Assembly: GCA_964195545.1 (NCBI GenBank)
Contig: CAXMQQ010000005.1
Span: forward strand, 1-64,000
Direction of reading: 5' to 3'
Source of the DNA: JAHEEL01 sp964195545
GTDB lineage: Bacteria > Actinomycetota > Acidimicrobiia > Spongiisociales > UBA5794
DNA length: 64,000 nucleotides
In this document: positions 52,410 through 61,863 of the stretch, one piece after another
Layout of the letters: the number at the start of each line of letters is the position of its first letter
Numbering within the stretch: position 1 is the stretch's first letter
The notes under the pieces: model-generated
What the model was told of the DNA's origin: nothing
Seen by the model: only the letters and a program-made list of their open reading frames with translations
The model's database searches: none
Position numbers and translations under genes: made by a program

Positions 52410-52628
52410 ATGGCGCACCCCGACACTCTGCTGACGATCGTCGACCAACTCCCCCGTTGGATCGATGGGGCCGAAGGTATTCGCCGCCTGAGAATCTTCG
52501 CCCTGGAGACGTGAAACGCATCGGGTATCGGAGGGCTCACCGACATCGAGGAGCTGCTCACGGGAACGGGGGAAACCGTCCTCACCACACAACAGACCGG
52601 CATTGCGTTTCGGAACGATAAGGATTGA
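52410..52628 (+). other. Possible short frame with an in-frame TGA upstream of argF
   Basis: From ATG 52410 the + strand is open for 34 codons, meets TGA at 52512-52514, and continues open for 37 more to TGA 52626-52628. GC3 stays near 70-76% on both sides, as in real genes here. An 8-bp stem with one mismatch and an 8-nt loop (52524-52547) starts within bacterial SECIS distance. I recognise no family and no Cys at the TGA position, and there is no ribosome site. It could be a third selenoprotein or simply decayed DNA. It fills most of the 293 bases between the ATPase and argF. Confidence 0.25.
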
Positions 52629-52653
52629 CCACAACAAGAGAGAGGACATCGTC

Positions 52654-53655
52654 ATGGCGTACAACTTGAAGAACCGGAGTTTCGTCAAAGAACTCGACTT
52701 CGCCCCGAAAGAGATAGGGTTCCTCCTCGATCTCTCTGCCGCACTCAAGACGGCGAAATATGCCGGCACGGAGCAGCCCCAGCTCTCCGGCAAGAACATC
52801 GCCCTCCTGTTCGAAAAGACGTCGACACGCACCCGCGCGGCATTCGAAGTCGCAGCATTCGACCAAGGTGCACACGTCACCTACTTCGATCCATCCGGTT
52901 CCCAGATGGGCCACAAAGAGTCCATCGCGGACACAGGCCGAGTCCTGGGACGCATGTACGACGCACTCGAATACCGCGGTTCACGCCAGGCCGACGTCGA
53001 AGAGTTGGCCGCCAGCGCCGGTGTCCCTGTCTACAACGGACTCACCGAAGAATGGCACCCCACCCAGATGCTCGCCGACTTCCTCACCATGGGTGAGGCG
53101 TCCAGCAAGGCATACGACACCATCTCGTATGCGTTCATGGGTGACCTGCGCTTCAACATGGCACGCTCACACATCGTGATGGCTGCACTCATGGGATCGG
53201 ATCTGCGCCTCGGAGGGCCCGCCGAACTCGCACCGCCCGCCGACGTGCTCGACGTGGCGAACAAGATCGCGGAGCGTACCGGTGCGACGATCACCGTCAC
53301 CGAAGACCCCGACGAAGCAGTCCGAGGCGTCGACTTCATCCACACCGACGTATGGGTCTCGATGGGGGAACCGAAGGACGTGTGGACCAGCCGGGTCGGA
53401 TTGTTGAAGCCGTATCAGGTCAACACCGACCTCATGGCCGCGTCCGGCAACGATGCCGTCCAGTTCCTGCACTGTCTGCCTGGGTTCCACGACACCAACA
53501 CCGTCGTCGGCAAAGACATTATGGAACACACCAACATGCCAAACGGACTCGAAGTCACCGACGCCGTGTTCGATTCCCCCGCAAGCATCGTCTTCGACCA
53601 AGCAGAGAACCGACTCCACACCATCAAAGCCGTCATGGTCGCCACCCTGACATAG
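52654..53655 (+). CDS. argF: Ornithine carbamoyltransferase
   Basis: The 333-residue protein is a complete OTCase: the carbamoyl-phosphate motif FEKTSTRTRAAFEVAAFDQGA, the ornithine-binding HCLPGFHD (HCLP) and MGDLRFNMARS. OTCase makes citrulline from ornithine and carbamoyl phosphate, in arginine synthesis or in the arginine deiminase pathway. The DDAH-like hydrolase at 14 kb also yields citrulline but is not linked. GAGAGGA 10 bases before the ATG at 52654 fits a ribosome site. The standard S-x-R-T-R motif is intact. Confidence 0.94.
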   Translation: MAYNLKNRSFVKELDFAPKEIGFLLDLSAALKTAKYAGTEQPQLSGKNIALLFEKTSTRTRAAFEVAAFDQGAHVTYFDPSGSQMGHKESIADTGRVLGRMYDALEYRGSRQADVEELAASAGVPVYNGLTEEWHPTQMLADFLTMGEASSKAYDTISYAFMGDLRFNMARSHIVMAALMGSDLRLGGPAELAPPADVLDVANKIAERTGATITVTEDPDEAVRGVDFIHTDVWVSMGEPKDVWTSRVGLLKPYQVNTDLMAASGNDAVQFLHCLPGFHDTNTVVGKDIMEHTNMPNGLEVTDAVFDSPASIVFDQAENRLHTIKAVMVATLT

Positions 53656-53738
53656 GAGGCGCCTAAGCGACCCCATACGGTGAGGAATATAACGACCGTC
53701 TCATCGGTTTCACCGACGCATCTACAACCTGGAGTTTC

Positions 53739-54725
53739 GTGCCGGCTGTAACCGTTGACGACACCCTCGTGCTTCCTCGCCTCGACATCGAGGCGGTCGG
53801 GACACTCGATCGTCCCGTGAAGTCTGTGACGACCGGTCCGACCGGGTTCGAGGGTGAAGGCTTCCCCGTGCGTCGGGCGTTCGGCGGCGTTGACCTCGCC
53901 GATACCGACCCGTTCATCCATCTCGATCAGATGGGTGAGGTTGAGTATGCCCCCGGGGAACCGAAGGGCACGCCCTGGCATCCGCATCGAGGATTCGAGA
54001 CTGTCACGTACATGATCGACGGCACCCTCCGTCATCAGGATTCGCACGGCGGTGGCGGCGTGATCACCGATGGGGATACCCAGTGGATGACCGCCGGGTC
54101 CGGGATCCTCCACATCGAGGCGCCTCCCGAAGAGCTCGTCGTGAGCGGCGGTCTCTTCCACGGATTCCAGTTGTGGGTGAACCTCCCGAGCTCCGACAAG
54201 TTCCTCGCTCCGAGGTATCAGGATCTTCGTGCAGGGAGTGTGACGTTGCTGACCACGCATGACGGTGGTGTGTTGATCAGACTGATCGCCGGCGAATTGG
54301 CCGGCCACCAGGGCCCCGGATCGACGCACACGCCGATCACCATGTTCCATGCGACCCTGTCCCCCGGCGCCCGGCTTCAAGTGCCTTGGCGACAAGACTT
54401 CAATGCTCTGGCGTACGTACTGAACGGATCCGGCAGCTTCGGATCACATCGCCGTCCGGCTCGGATGGGGAATCTCGCCGTCTTCGGATCCGGCGACATG
54501 CTCACGATCAGCGCGGACGAGCAGCAGGACGCCCGCAGCCCGAACATGGATGTGTTGGTACTCGGTGGACTCCCCATACGCGAGCCGATCGCGTGGGCGG
54601 GCCCATTCGTGATGAACACCCGTGCCGAACTCATCCAGGCCTACGACGACTTCCAGGCCGGCCGCCTTGGCAGCATCCCTCACGAGGGAATCGGCAACGA
54701 AGAGCCGTCGGTCACCGGTAGCTAG
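53739..54725 (+). CDS. Pirin family protein
   Basis: The 328-residue protein has the pirin double cupin: PWHPHRGFETVTYMIDGTLRHQDSHGG with the His/His/His/Glu metal site and MTAGSGILHIE in the first barrel, then a second barrel with FNALAYVLNGSG. Bacterial pirins include quercetin 2,3-dioxygenases and regulatory proteins. The start is GTG 53739 with GGAG at 53731-53734. It is 83 bases downstream of argF and may be monocistronic. Function not assignable. Confidence 0.87.
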   Translation: MPAVTVDDTLVLPRLDIEAVGTLDRPVKSVTTGPTGFEGEGFPVRRAFGGVDLADTDPFIHLDQMGEVEYAPGEPKGTPWHPHRGFETVTYMIDGTLRHQDSHGGGGVITDGDTQWMTAGSGILHIEAPPEELVVSGGLFHGFQLWVNLPSSDKFLAPRYQDLRAGSVTLLTTHDGGVLIRLIAGELAGHQGPGSTHTPITMFHATLSPGARLQVPWRQDFNALAYVLNGSGSFGSHRRPARMGNLAVFGSGDMLTISADEQQDARSPNMDVLVLGGLPIREPIAWAGPFVMNTRAELIQAYDDFQAGRLGSIPHEGIGNEEPSVTGS

Positions 54726-54765
54726 CAGAGTGCCCGGATAGAGAACGGTGGTGCGCGATTCTCTT

Positions 54766-55809
54766 CCTCCCCCTGAAGACTCGCGGCGGAATTGGGGTTG
54801 GGTCGTGTCTACCCAGGGGGTGGTGTTGGTTGGGGTTAGGTGAGGGTGGCGAGTATCCCGATGGCTTTGGCGGTCTGGTCGAATGCGGCGGCGGGTCGTC
54901 GCCAGTAGGCGAGGACCCGCCAGTGTTTCATCGCCCCGATGGCGTGTTCGACCGGCATCCGGCGCGATGACAAATGACGGTTGAAACAGCGATCTGCGTC
55001 ACTGAGCGGCCCATAGCGGGTCTTGTAGACCGGAGTGACAACATTGTCGGCGCCGAGATCCTTCCACAGTGTTTGATATCCGCGATCGGCGAGCACTACG
55101 ACCCCGGCGGTGACCGCGACCGACAGCATCGCCATCAATCCTGTCTGGGCACGCAGCATCGCAATGTCATTCGTTCGGCCGTCCCCAGAAGGGTTCGCCT
55201 CAACCCACAACGGACGCCGCGAACTGTCCGACACGACGGTGGCTTTGACGACATGGGCTTTCGTCTTCCCCGACCAGGCTTGCTTCTGATCCGCCCACAA
55301 CTCGGGAGACCACCGCCGCACCTCGGTGCCGTCGATCATCACCGGATCGTCACCATGATCCTCAACATAGGCCCCAAGGTCGTCAAGGCTCCGAATCGGA
55401 CGGGTCGCACCAGCGGGTTGAAACCCGTGGGCGACAAGGAGTACTTCGACTTCGTCTCGATAACGGCGCACCGAGCGTTCGTGAACACCGAAGATCCTGC
55501 CCGTCGCACGCACAGAGATACCTTGACGCAGCAACGTCAACGCCACCAACAGACGCAACCAAAACGGTTTCGGTGGCCGACCCGCACCCGGAGCACGCCG
55601 ACGTCCCGGCCGATCCGCCAGGTCGCGGCGCCGCTGCTCGGCGATCGGTGCCAGCCGGATCAGCAAGTCACCGAACTGTTCCGGTGTTGTGCCACACAAC
55701 TCACGAGACGGACCCAACCTGACCACACGGGTAACAGCCATACGCGGAACCTATCCAACCCGAACCCAAAACGCGAGCATCAAATACGCCGCACCTCTTG
55801 AGGGGGAGG
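54766..55809 (-). mobile_element. IS5-like insertion sequence (1,044 bp)
   Basis: The element holds one transposase (54836-55741) between imperfect terminal inverted repeats. The left repeat, 54766-54793, begins CCTCCCCCTGAAGA. The right repeat, 55783-55809, read inward on the other strand, begins CCTCCCCCTCAAGA; both then share a GCGGCG...ATT block. Roughly 22 of 27 aligned positions match. I see no clear target duplication, so the exact ends are approximate. Confidence 0.75.
54836..55741 (-). CDS. IS5-family transposase (DDE_Tnp_4-like)
   Basis: The 301-residue protein has an N-terminal helix-turn-helix (LRQGISVRATGRIFGVHERSVRRYRDEV) and a DDE core: MIDGTEVRRWSPE (first Asp), VLADRGYQTLW (second Asp) and MPVEHAIGAMKHWRVLAYWRR (Glu). 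This pattern matches IS5/IS1031-type or Harbinger-like transposases. Length is normal and there is no frameshift, so the element may still be active. It cuts between pirin and catalase. Confidence 0.88.
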   Translation of the reverse strand: MAVTRVVRLGPSRELCGTTPEQFGDLLIRLAPIAEQRRRDLADRPGRRRAPGAGRPPKPFWLRLLVALTLLRQGISVRATGRIFGVHERSVRRYRDEVEVLLVAHGFQPAGATRPIRSLDDLGAYVEDHGDDPVMIDGTEVRRWSPELWADQKQAWSGKTKAHVVKATVVSDSSRRPLWVEANPSGDGRTNDIAMLRAQTGLMAMLSVAVTAGVVVLADRGYQTLWKDLGADNVVTPVYKTRYGPLSDADRCFNRHLSSRRMPVEHAIGAMKHWRVLAYWRRPAAAFDQTAKAIGILATLT

Positions 55810-56274
55810 TGCCGCCCGCAGGGCGGTGGAGGGGGTCAAGGGCTGCAGGTGAAGTGAACCGTCTGACCCCTCCCGTCAGCGTCTGACGGCTCTGCCACCC
55901 TCCCCTGAGAGGCGGGAAGAGGACACCGGATCCCAACCCTCTTTGCCATCGCGAGAGGGACCCCGAAGCGCGAGAAAGCCACCCGGGAGTCCTGGGAAGG
56001 AGGGAGGCGGGTGGCGATCTCGTGCTTGGAGGCTTGACACGAAGTATGCCAGGTCCCCCTGAGAGCAATCTGAAGGGAACCTGAGAACCAGATGAGAGAT
56101 CTCGGGATGCTCCGTGGCCAAACGCGACAGAGCGCCAACCGTCTCCCTTGATGAGGGAGAGATCGGGTTGACGCCACACCTAGAGCATCACCTCAGGAGA
56201 CACAAAGGCGGATGCTTCTGTCGTGCCAACTTGAACATATCGGATCGTCGGATTGTCCCCGACTACCGGCTACG
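55810..56274. other. Non-coding, repeat-like region between the IS and catalase
   Basis: No convincing gene. Directly after the IS end there is a CCGCCC-GCA-GGGCGG hairpin (55812-55828) followed by a G-rich GGTGGAGGGGG, then purine/pyrimidine blocks with short inverted pairs (CGTCTGAC and GTCTGACG at 55859-55889; CTCCC/GGGAG at 56144-56160). This composition resembles dispersed non-coding repeats that accumulate in such genomes. Frames on either strand here look like artefacts. Confidence 0.4.
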
Positions 56275-56289
56275 CCCGGCGAAGCCGGG
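56275..56289 (-). terminator. Hairpin directly after the catalase stop
   Basis: CCCGGC-GAA-GCCGGG is a 6-bp GC stem abutting the catalase stop codon on the minus strand. There is no T-run. Confidence 0.5.
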
Positions 56290-57786
56290 TCACAAGGTGG
56301 CTGCCACCAGCTCGTCTTGGCTCAGCGCTGCAAGGCGTGCGACCTCGGCTGTATCGAGGCCGATCGCCTCGGCAACACGGGTTCCGAAGTCTGGATCCAC
56401 CCGGTAGAACAGAGCGGTCTGGCGAAACTGCAACCGCTTCTGCGCTCCACCGAGATGGCCGGCGATGTTGGAGACCAGGTGATCTCTGTCCGTGTCGTCC
56501 ATCACATCGGAGTACAACGAACGGGGCTGCTCGTAGTCGTCGTTCGAGTGTGTGTACTCGAACCGGCCGGCCTCACCCGCAACCGTCACACCCGGCTCTG
56601 CTGCCGTGGCGTCGGGGACCGGTCCACCGAAGGAGTTCGGGTAGTAGTTCGGTCCTCCGCCATGGTTGCCATCGGTTCGCATGGAACCGTCACGCTCATA
56701 GGTCTGTGCGACGGTTCCTTTCGGCTGGTTGACCGGGATCAGCGCATGGTTCGTTCCGAGGCGATGGCGGTGCGTATCCGGATATGAGAAGAGACGGCCC
56801 TGGAGCATCTTGTCTGGAGATGCTGCGACTCCCGGGACGAACGATCCGGGGCTAAACGCAGCCTGCTCGACCTCGGCGAAGTAGTTCTCCGGATTTCGGT
56901 TGAGCACCATCTTGCCGAACGGGATGAGCGGGTAGTCGGCGTGTGGCCAGACCTTCGTAATGTCGAACGGGTCGTACCGGTAGTCGGCCGCGTCGGTTTC
57001 GTTCATGATCTGCACGTTGACGGTCCACGACGGGTAGTCACCGTCGGCGATCGCTCCGTACAGGTCACCGGTCGCCTGATCCGGGTCACTGGATGCCAGG
57101 GCTGCCGCCTCAGATCCGGTGAGCGTCTCGTTGCCTTGATCGGTCTTGAAGTGGAGTTTGATCCAGTACCGGTTCGTATCGGTGTACCAGAGGTACGTGT
57201 GACTCGTGTAGCCATTCATGTGACGATACGACTTCGGTGTTCCCCGGTCGGAGAACAGGATCGAGACTTGGTGCAGCGACTCGGGGGTCAACGACAGGAA
57301 GTCCCAGAACATGTCTGGGTCCTTGAGGTTCGTTGCCGGGTTGCGCTTCTGGGTATGGATGAAGTCGGGGAACTTCAGCGGATCACGGATGAAGAAGACC
57401 GGCGTGTTGTTGCCGACCATCTCGTAGTTGCCGTCCTCTGTGTAGAACTTCACGGCGAAGCCACGCGGGTCCCGCTCGGAGTCGGCCGATCCCTTCTCCC
57501 CACCGACGGTGGAGAAGCGAACGAACAGTTCGGTCTGTTTGCCAACCTCTGAGAGGAAAGCGGCTTTCGTGTACTGCGAGACGTCTGCGGTCACCTCGAA
57601 GTAGCCGTAGGCGCCCGCACCTTTCGCATGGACGACTCGCTCCGGGATTCGTTCACGGTCGAAGTGCGCCAGTTTGTCGAGCAGATGTGTGTCCTGGATC
57701 AGGGCGGGCCCGTCGATTCCGGCGGTCACGGTGTTCTGATCGTCGGCGACGGGGCGTCCGAACGTGTTGGTCAGCTTGTCGGGCAT
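56290..57786 (-). CDS. kat: Monofunctional haem catalase
   Basis: The 498-residue protein is a small-subunit (clade 3-type) catalase: distal His53 in RVVHAKGAGAYG, the distal Asn in MVGNNTPVFFIRDP, FVRFSTVGGEKGSADSERDPRGFA, and the proximal Tyr in LFSYPDTHRHRLG. It converts peroxide to water and oxygen. GAGGAGG precedes the start. It is divergent from a Fur-family regulator, with a palindrome in the 91-base spacer. This is the classic peroxide-response arrangement. Confidence 0.95.
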   Translation of the reverse strand: MPDKLTNTFGRPVADDQNTVTAGIDGPALIQDTHLLDKLAHFDRERIPERVVHAKGAGAYGYFEVTADVSQYTKAAFLSEVGKQTELFVRFSTVGGEKGSADSERDPRGFAVKFYTEDGNYEMVGNNTPVFFIRDPLKFPDFIHTQKRNPATNLKDPDMFWDFLSLTPESLHQVSILFSDRGTPKSYRHMNGYTSHTYLWYTDTNRYWIKLHFKTDQGNETLTGSEAAALASSDPDQATGDLYGAIADGDYPSWTVNVQIMNETDAADYRYDPFDITKVWPHADYPLIPFGKMVLNRNPENYFAEVEQAAFSPGSFVPGVAASPDKMLQGRLFSYPDTHRHRLGTNHALIPVNQPKGTVAQTYERDGSMRTDGNHGGGPNYYPNSFGGPVPDATAAEPGVTVAGEAGRFEYTHSNDDYEQPRSLYSDVMDDTDRDHLVSNIAGHLGGAQKRLQFRQTALFYRVDPDFGTRVAEAIGLDTAEVARLAALSQDELVAATL

Positions 57787-57831
57787 GGGTCCTCCTCGAG
57801 CAGGCAGGTGGTCGGAACTGTGGATTGTTTG

Positions 57832-57848
57832 TTTAGACTAGTTCTAAA
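57832..57848. promoter_or_regulatory. Fur/PerR-type box between catalase and its regulator
   Basis: TTTAGACTAGTTCTAAA has 6-bp arms TTTAGA/TCTAAA around a 5-base centre, 46 bases from the catalase start and 30 from the regulator start. Its place in the divergent promoter supports repression of both genes by the Fur-family protein. Confidence 0.65.
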
Positions 57849-57877
57849 GTAGTACGTCTGTCCATCGGAATCGAGCC

Positions 57878-58297
57878 ATGACCGCATCCGACACCTCGCA
57901 GGTGATCCGCAACGCCGGCCTGAGAGCGACCAAGCCAAGAGTCCTCATCTACGACCTCCTCCAAGAGGCCGGTGGCCACCGCACAGCCGACGAGGTCGCC
58001 GGGCTGGTCGTCGACAGTCGAAGGCGTCTTCCTCGTGCATCGGTATACAACGTGCTCGACGATCTGTCCAGGGTCGACCTTGTCATGCGCGCCGATCGGG
58101 GACCGGGAACGGCGATCTACGAAGTCTCCGACACGTGGCATCACCACTTCGTGTGTCATGTGTGCGGAGAGGTAATGGACGTGGCGTGCGTGGTCGGGTC
58201 GAAGCCGTGTCTCGACGCGGACGTGCCGGGCGCCGTCATCGACGAGGCTCAGATCATCTTCCGCGGTGTCTGCGCTTCCTGCGCCGGCTCAACCTGA
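57878..58297 (+). CDS. Fur-family peroxide regulator (FurA/PerR-like)
   Basis: The 139-residue protein has the Fur winged helix (RATKPRVLIYDLL, RASVYNVLDDLSRVDLV), the metal-binding WHHHFVCHVCGEVMD and a closing CASC. Two CxxC pairs suggest structural zinc. Divergence from catalase argues for a peroxide-sensing FurA/PerR role, opening on iron-catalysed His oxidation. The spacing of the regulatory His residues looks normal. It differs clearly from the Zur protein at 34.8 kb. Confidence 0.88.
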   Translation: MTASDTSQVIRNAGLRATKPRVLIYDLLQEAGGHRTADEVAGLVVDSRRRLPRASVYNVLDDLSRVDLVMRADRGPGTAIYEVSDTWHHHFVCHVCGEVMDVACVVGSKPCLDADVPGAVIDEAQIIFRGVCASCAGST

Positions 58298-58318
58298 CCG
58301 AACCGACGGCAAGGTACG

Positions 58319-58507
58319 CTACGCAGGACTCTCACCGGGTCGAGGATCGCGGGAGGTGCCGTAGTTCATCCGCTCGAGGCGGGCTCTGACCTGGTCTGCA
58401 TCATCGTCATCCACACGCCTCGTCGCCCCCACTCCGCGGAGTCGGTCGGTGGTACGTTCCCGGTAGCGCTCGTCGTCATCGCGGTTCCGGGATCGAGAAG
58501 ACCACAT
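58319..58507 (-). CDS. Small highly charged hypothetical protein
   Basis: The 62-residue frame is dominated by Arg and Asp (DDDERYRERTTDRLRGVG). A good AGGGGG ribosome site stands 9 bases before the ATG at 58507. No family or domain is recognisable. Its composition suggests a nucleic-acid- or ribosome-associated small protein, but that is a guess. The surrounding 390-base spacer between the regulator and the synthetase-like gene holds nothing else I can support. Confidence 0.4.
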   Translation of the reverse strand: MWSSRSRNRDDDERYRERTTDRLRGVGATRRVDDDDADQVRARLERMNYGTSRDPRPGESPA

Positions 58508-58692
58508 CAGGATTTCCCCCTTGTCATCGAGCTAGCTCCCAAATCGTTGCACATAGCCATCAATATCGGGCGAATTTCCGAATACAAGAGACACAGATCG
58601 TCGACTGCCGAGCGAACTAGTGTCGAACGGCCGCTTCGACCGCACCACTAATGTCAGGTCTCGCACGACCCCCTCCCTGGAAAGGGTTCTCA

Positions 58693-60072
<1,380 letters not shown>

Positions 60073-60096
60073 CAAGTCGACGGAGCAAGGAGCGAA

Positions 60097-60870
60097 ATGA
60101 GACTCGAAGGCAAATCGGCTGTGATCACGGGAGCCGGGAACGGAATCGGGCGAGAGACTGCGCTGTTGTTCACCACCGAAGGCGCTGCGGTCACAGCCGT
60201 AGATCTCAACGAGGAGGCAGTGAACAACACGGTTTCAGAGATCATCGCCGGCGGCGGAACCGCCATCCCGATCGTCGCCGACGTCTCCAGCGACAACGAT
60301 TCGGCTGCGATGTTCGCGGCGGCCGAAGAGGCATTCGGTCGCGTCGATATCGTGTTCAACAACGCAGGGATCATGCACTCCGACGACGGAGATGCCGTCG
60401 GCACGGACGAGGCGATCTGGGACCTGACGATGGATGTCAATGCCAAGGGCGTGTTCCTCGGATGCAAACACGGCATCCCGGCGCTGCGCAGAGCCGGTGG
60501 CGGCTCCATCATCAATACCGCCTCGTTCGTGGCACATCTCGGTGCCGCCACGCCGCAGGTCGCCTACACCGCGTCGAAAGGCGCCGTGATGGCAATGACA
60601 CGCGAACTCGCCGTCGTGCATGCCAGGGAAGGAATCCGCGTCAACGCGCTCTGCCCCGGGCCATTGCGTACTGAGTTGCTCATGAAGTTTCTCGACACCG
60701 AGGAGAAGAAGCAGCGGCGGCTCGTCCATATCCCGATGGGACGCTTCGGCGAAGCAGCCGAGATGGCCAAGGCGGTGCTTTGGCTTGCCTCCGACGATTC
60801 GTCCTACGTGACCGGAACCGAGTTCCTCGTCGATGGCGGTATCACCGCCGCATACGTGACACCGGAGTGA
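60097..60870 (+). CDS. Short-chain dehydrogenase/reductase
   Basis: The 257-residue SDR has the cofactor loop TGAGNGIG, NNAG, the catalytic Ser/Tyr/Lys (NTASFV, YTASK) and PGPLRTELL. The Asp after the second strand (VTAVDLNEEA) favours NAD(H). GGAGCAAGGAG sits upstream of the ATG. It lies 24 bases after the synthetase-like gene, so the two probably act on the same amine- or aldehyde-derived compound; SDRs in such places often oxidise the alcohol or reduce the aldehyde. Substrate unknown. Confidence 0.87.
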   Translation: MRLEGKSAVITGAGNGIGRETALLFTTEGAAVTAVDLNEEAVNNTVSEIIAGGGTAIPIVADVSSDNDSAAMFAAAEEAFGRVDIVFNNAGIMHSDDGDAVGTDEAIWDLTMDVNAKGVFLGCKHGIPALRRAGGGSIINTASFVAHLGAATPQVAYTASKGAVMAMTRELAVVHAREGIRVNALCPGPLRTELLMKFLDTEEKKQRRLVHIPMGRFGEAAEMAKAVLWLASDDSSYVTGTEFLVDGGITAAYVTPE

Positions 60871-60937
60871 TCGGCAAACTCGACAGGGTTCTAGCGAGGT
60901 ATCGTGATGCCGTACGCCAACAGTCGGGAAGGCAGAC

Positions 60938-61774
60938 ATGACGACCGCAGGTGAATCCGTATTCGACACGATCGAGCCGGAGAAGAGTGTCAAGAAGCCG
61001 AAGCTGGGCAAGAAGTTCTACGAGTCAGAGCTCGTTCGGCTTCAGGGCGAACTCGTCAAACTCCAGAGCTACGTCAAGGAAGAAGGGCTGAAGGTCGTCG
61101 TCGTCTTCGAGGGACGGGATGCCGCGGGGAAGGGCGGTGTAATCAAGCGGATCACCGACCGCCTGAACCCCCGGATCTGTCGGGTTGAGGCCCTCGGGAC
61201 ACCCACGGAACGGGAGAAGACCCAGTGGTGGTTCCAGCGCTACGTCAACTACCTGCCAGCGGCGGGAGAGATGGTTCTGTTCGACCGCTCCTGGTACAAC
61301 CGCGGTCTCGTTGAGCCCGTCATGGGCTTCTGTACCAACGACGAATACACAGAGTTCTTGCGTACCTGTCCGGAGTTCGAACGGATGCTGGTCCGGAGCG
61401 GGATCATCCTCATCAAGTACTGGTTCTCCGTGAGTGACGAAGAGCAGGAACGCCGGTTCCAGGCCCGCATCGACAGCACAACCAAACGTTGGAAGCTCAG
61501 CGACATGGATCTCGAGTCACGCGCCCGCTGGGTCGAATTCTCGAAAGCGAAAGACATTCTGTTCGACCACACCGACATCAAGCAGGCTCCGTGGTTCGTC
61601 GTCAACGCCGAGGACAAGAAACGGGCTCGCCTCAACTGCATCAGCCACCTGCTGTCGATCATCCCGTACGAGGACCGGACGCCCACTCCGGTCGACCTTC
61701 CGCCCCGCCAGGAGAACACGGGCTACATCCGTCCACCGATCACTGAACAGACGTTCGTTCCGGATGCCTACTGA
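60938..61774 (+). CDS. ppk2: Polyphosphate kinase 2
   Basis: The 278-residue protein has the PPK2 signatures: FEGRDAAGKGGVIKRITD (Walker A), LFDRSWYNRGLVEPVMGF (Walker B and lid) and EQERRFQARI. PPK2 enzymes use polyphosphate to phosphorylate nucleoside mono- or diphosphates. The single PPK2 domain and about 280-residue length point to class I (NDP-phosphorylating) type. GGAAGG precedes the ATG. It is 67 bases after the SDR gene and is followed by a hairpin. Confidence 0.93.
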   Translation: MTTAGESVFDTIEPEKSVKKPKLGKKFYESELVRLQGELVKLQSYVKEEGLKVVVVFEGRDAAGKGGVIKRITDRLNPRICRVEALGTPTEREKTQWWFQRYVNYLPAAGEMVLFDRSWYNRGLVEPVMGFCTNDEYTEFLRTCPEFERMLVRSGIILIKYWFSVSDEEQERRFQARIDSTTKRWKLSDMDLESRARWVEFSKAKDILFDHTDIKQAPWFVVNAEDKKRARLNCISHLLSIIPYEDRTPTPVDLPPRQENTGYIRPPITEQTFVPDAY

Positions 61775-61802
61775 ACCCCTCTGGTGACGAATTCGGGTGA
61801 CT

Positions 61803-61829
61803 GAGAGGCTGGTGAAACGCTAGCCTCTC
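61803..61829 (+). terminator. Hairpin after ppk2
   Basis: GAGAGGCT (61803-61810) pairs with AGCCTCTC (61822-61829) around an 11-base loop, 28 bases past the ppk2 stop. No T-run follows. Confidence 0.6.
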
Positions 61830-61863
61830 TGGCGCTAACCCTCGATTTGAAGGATGGAGCGAC

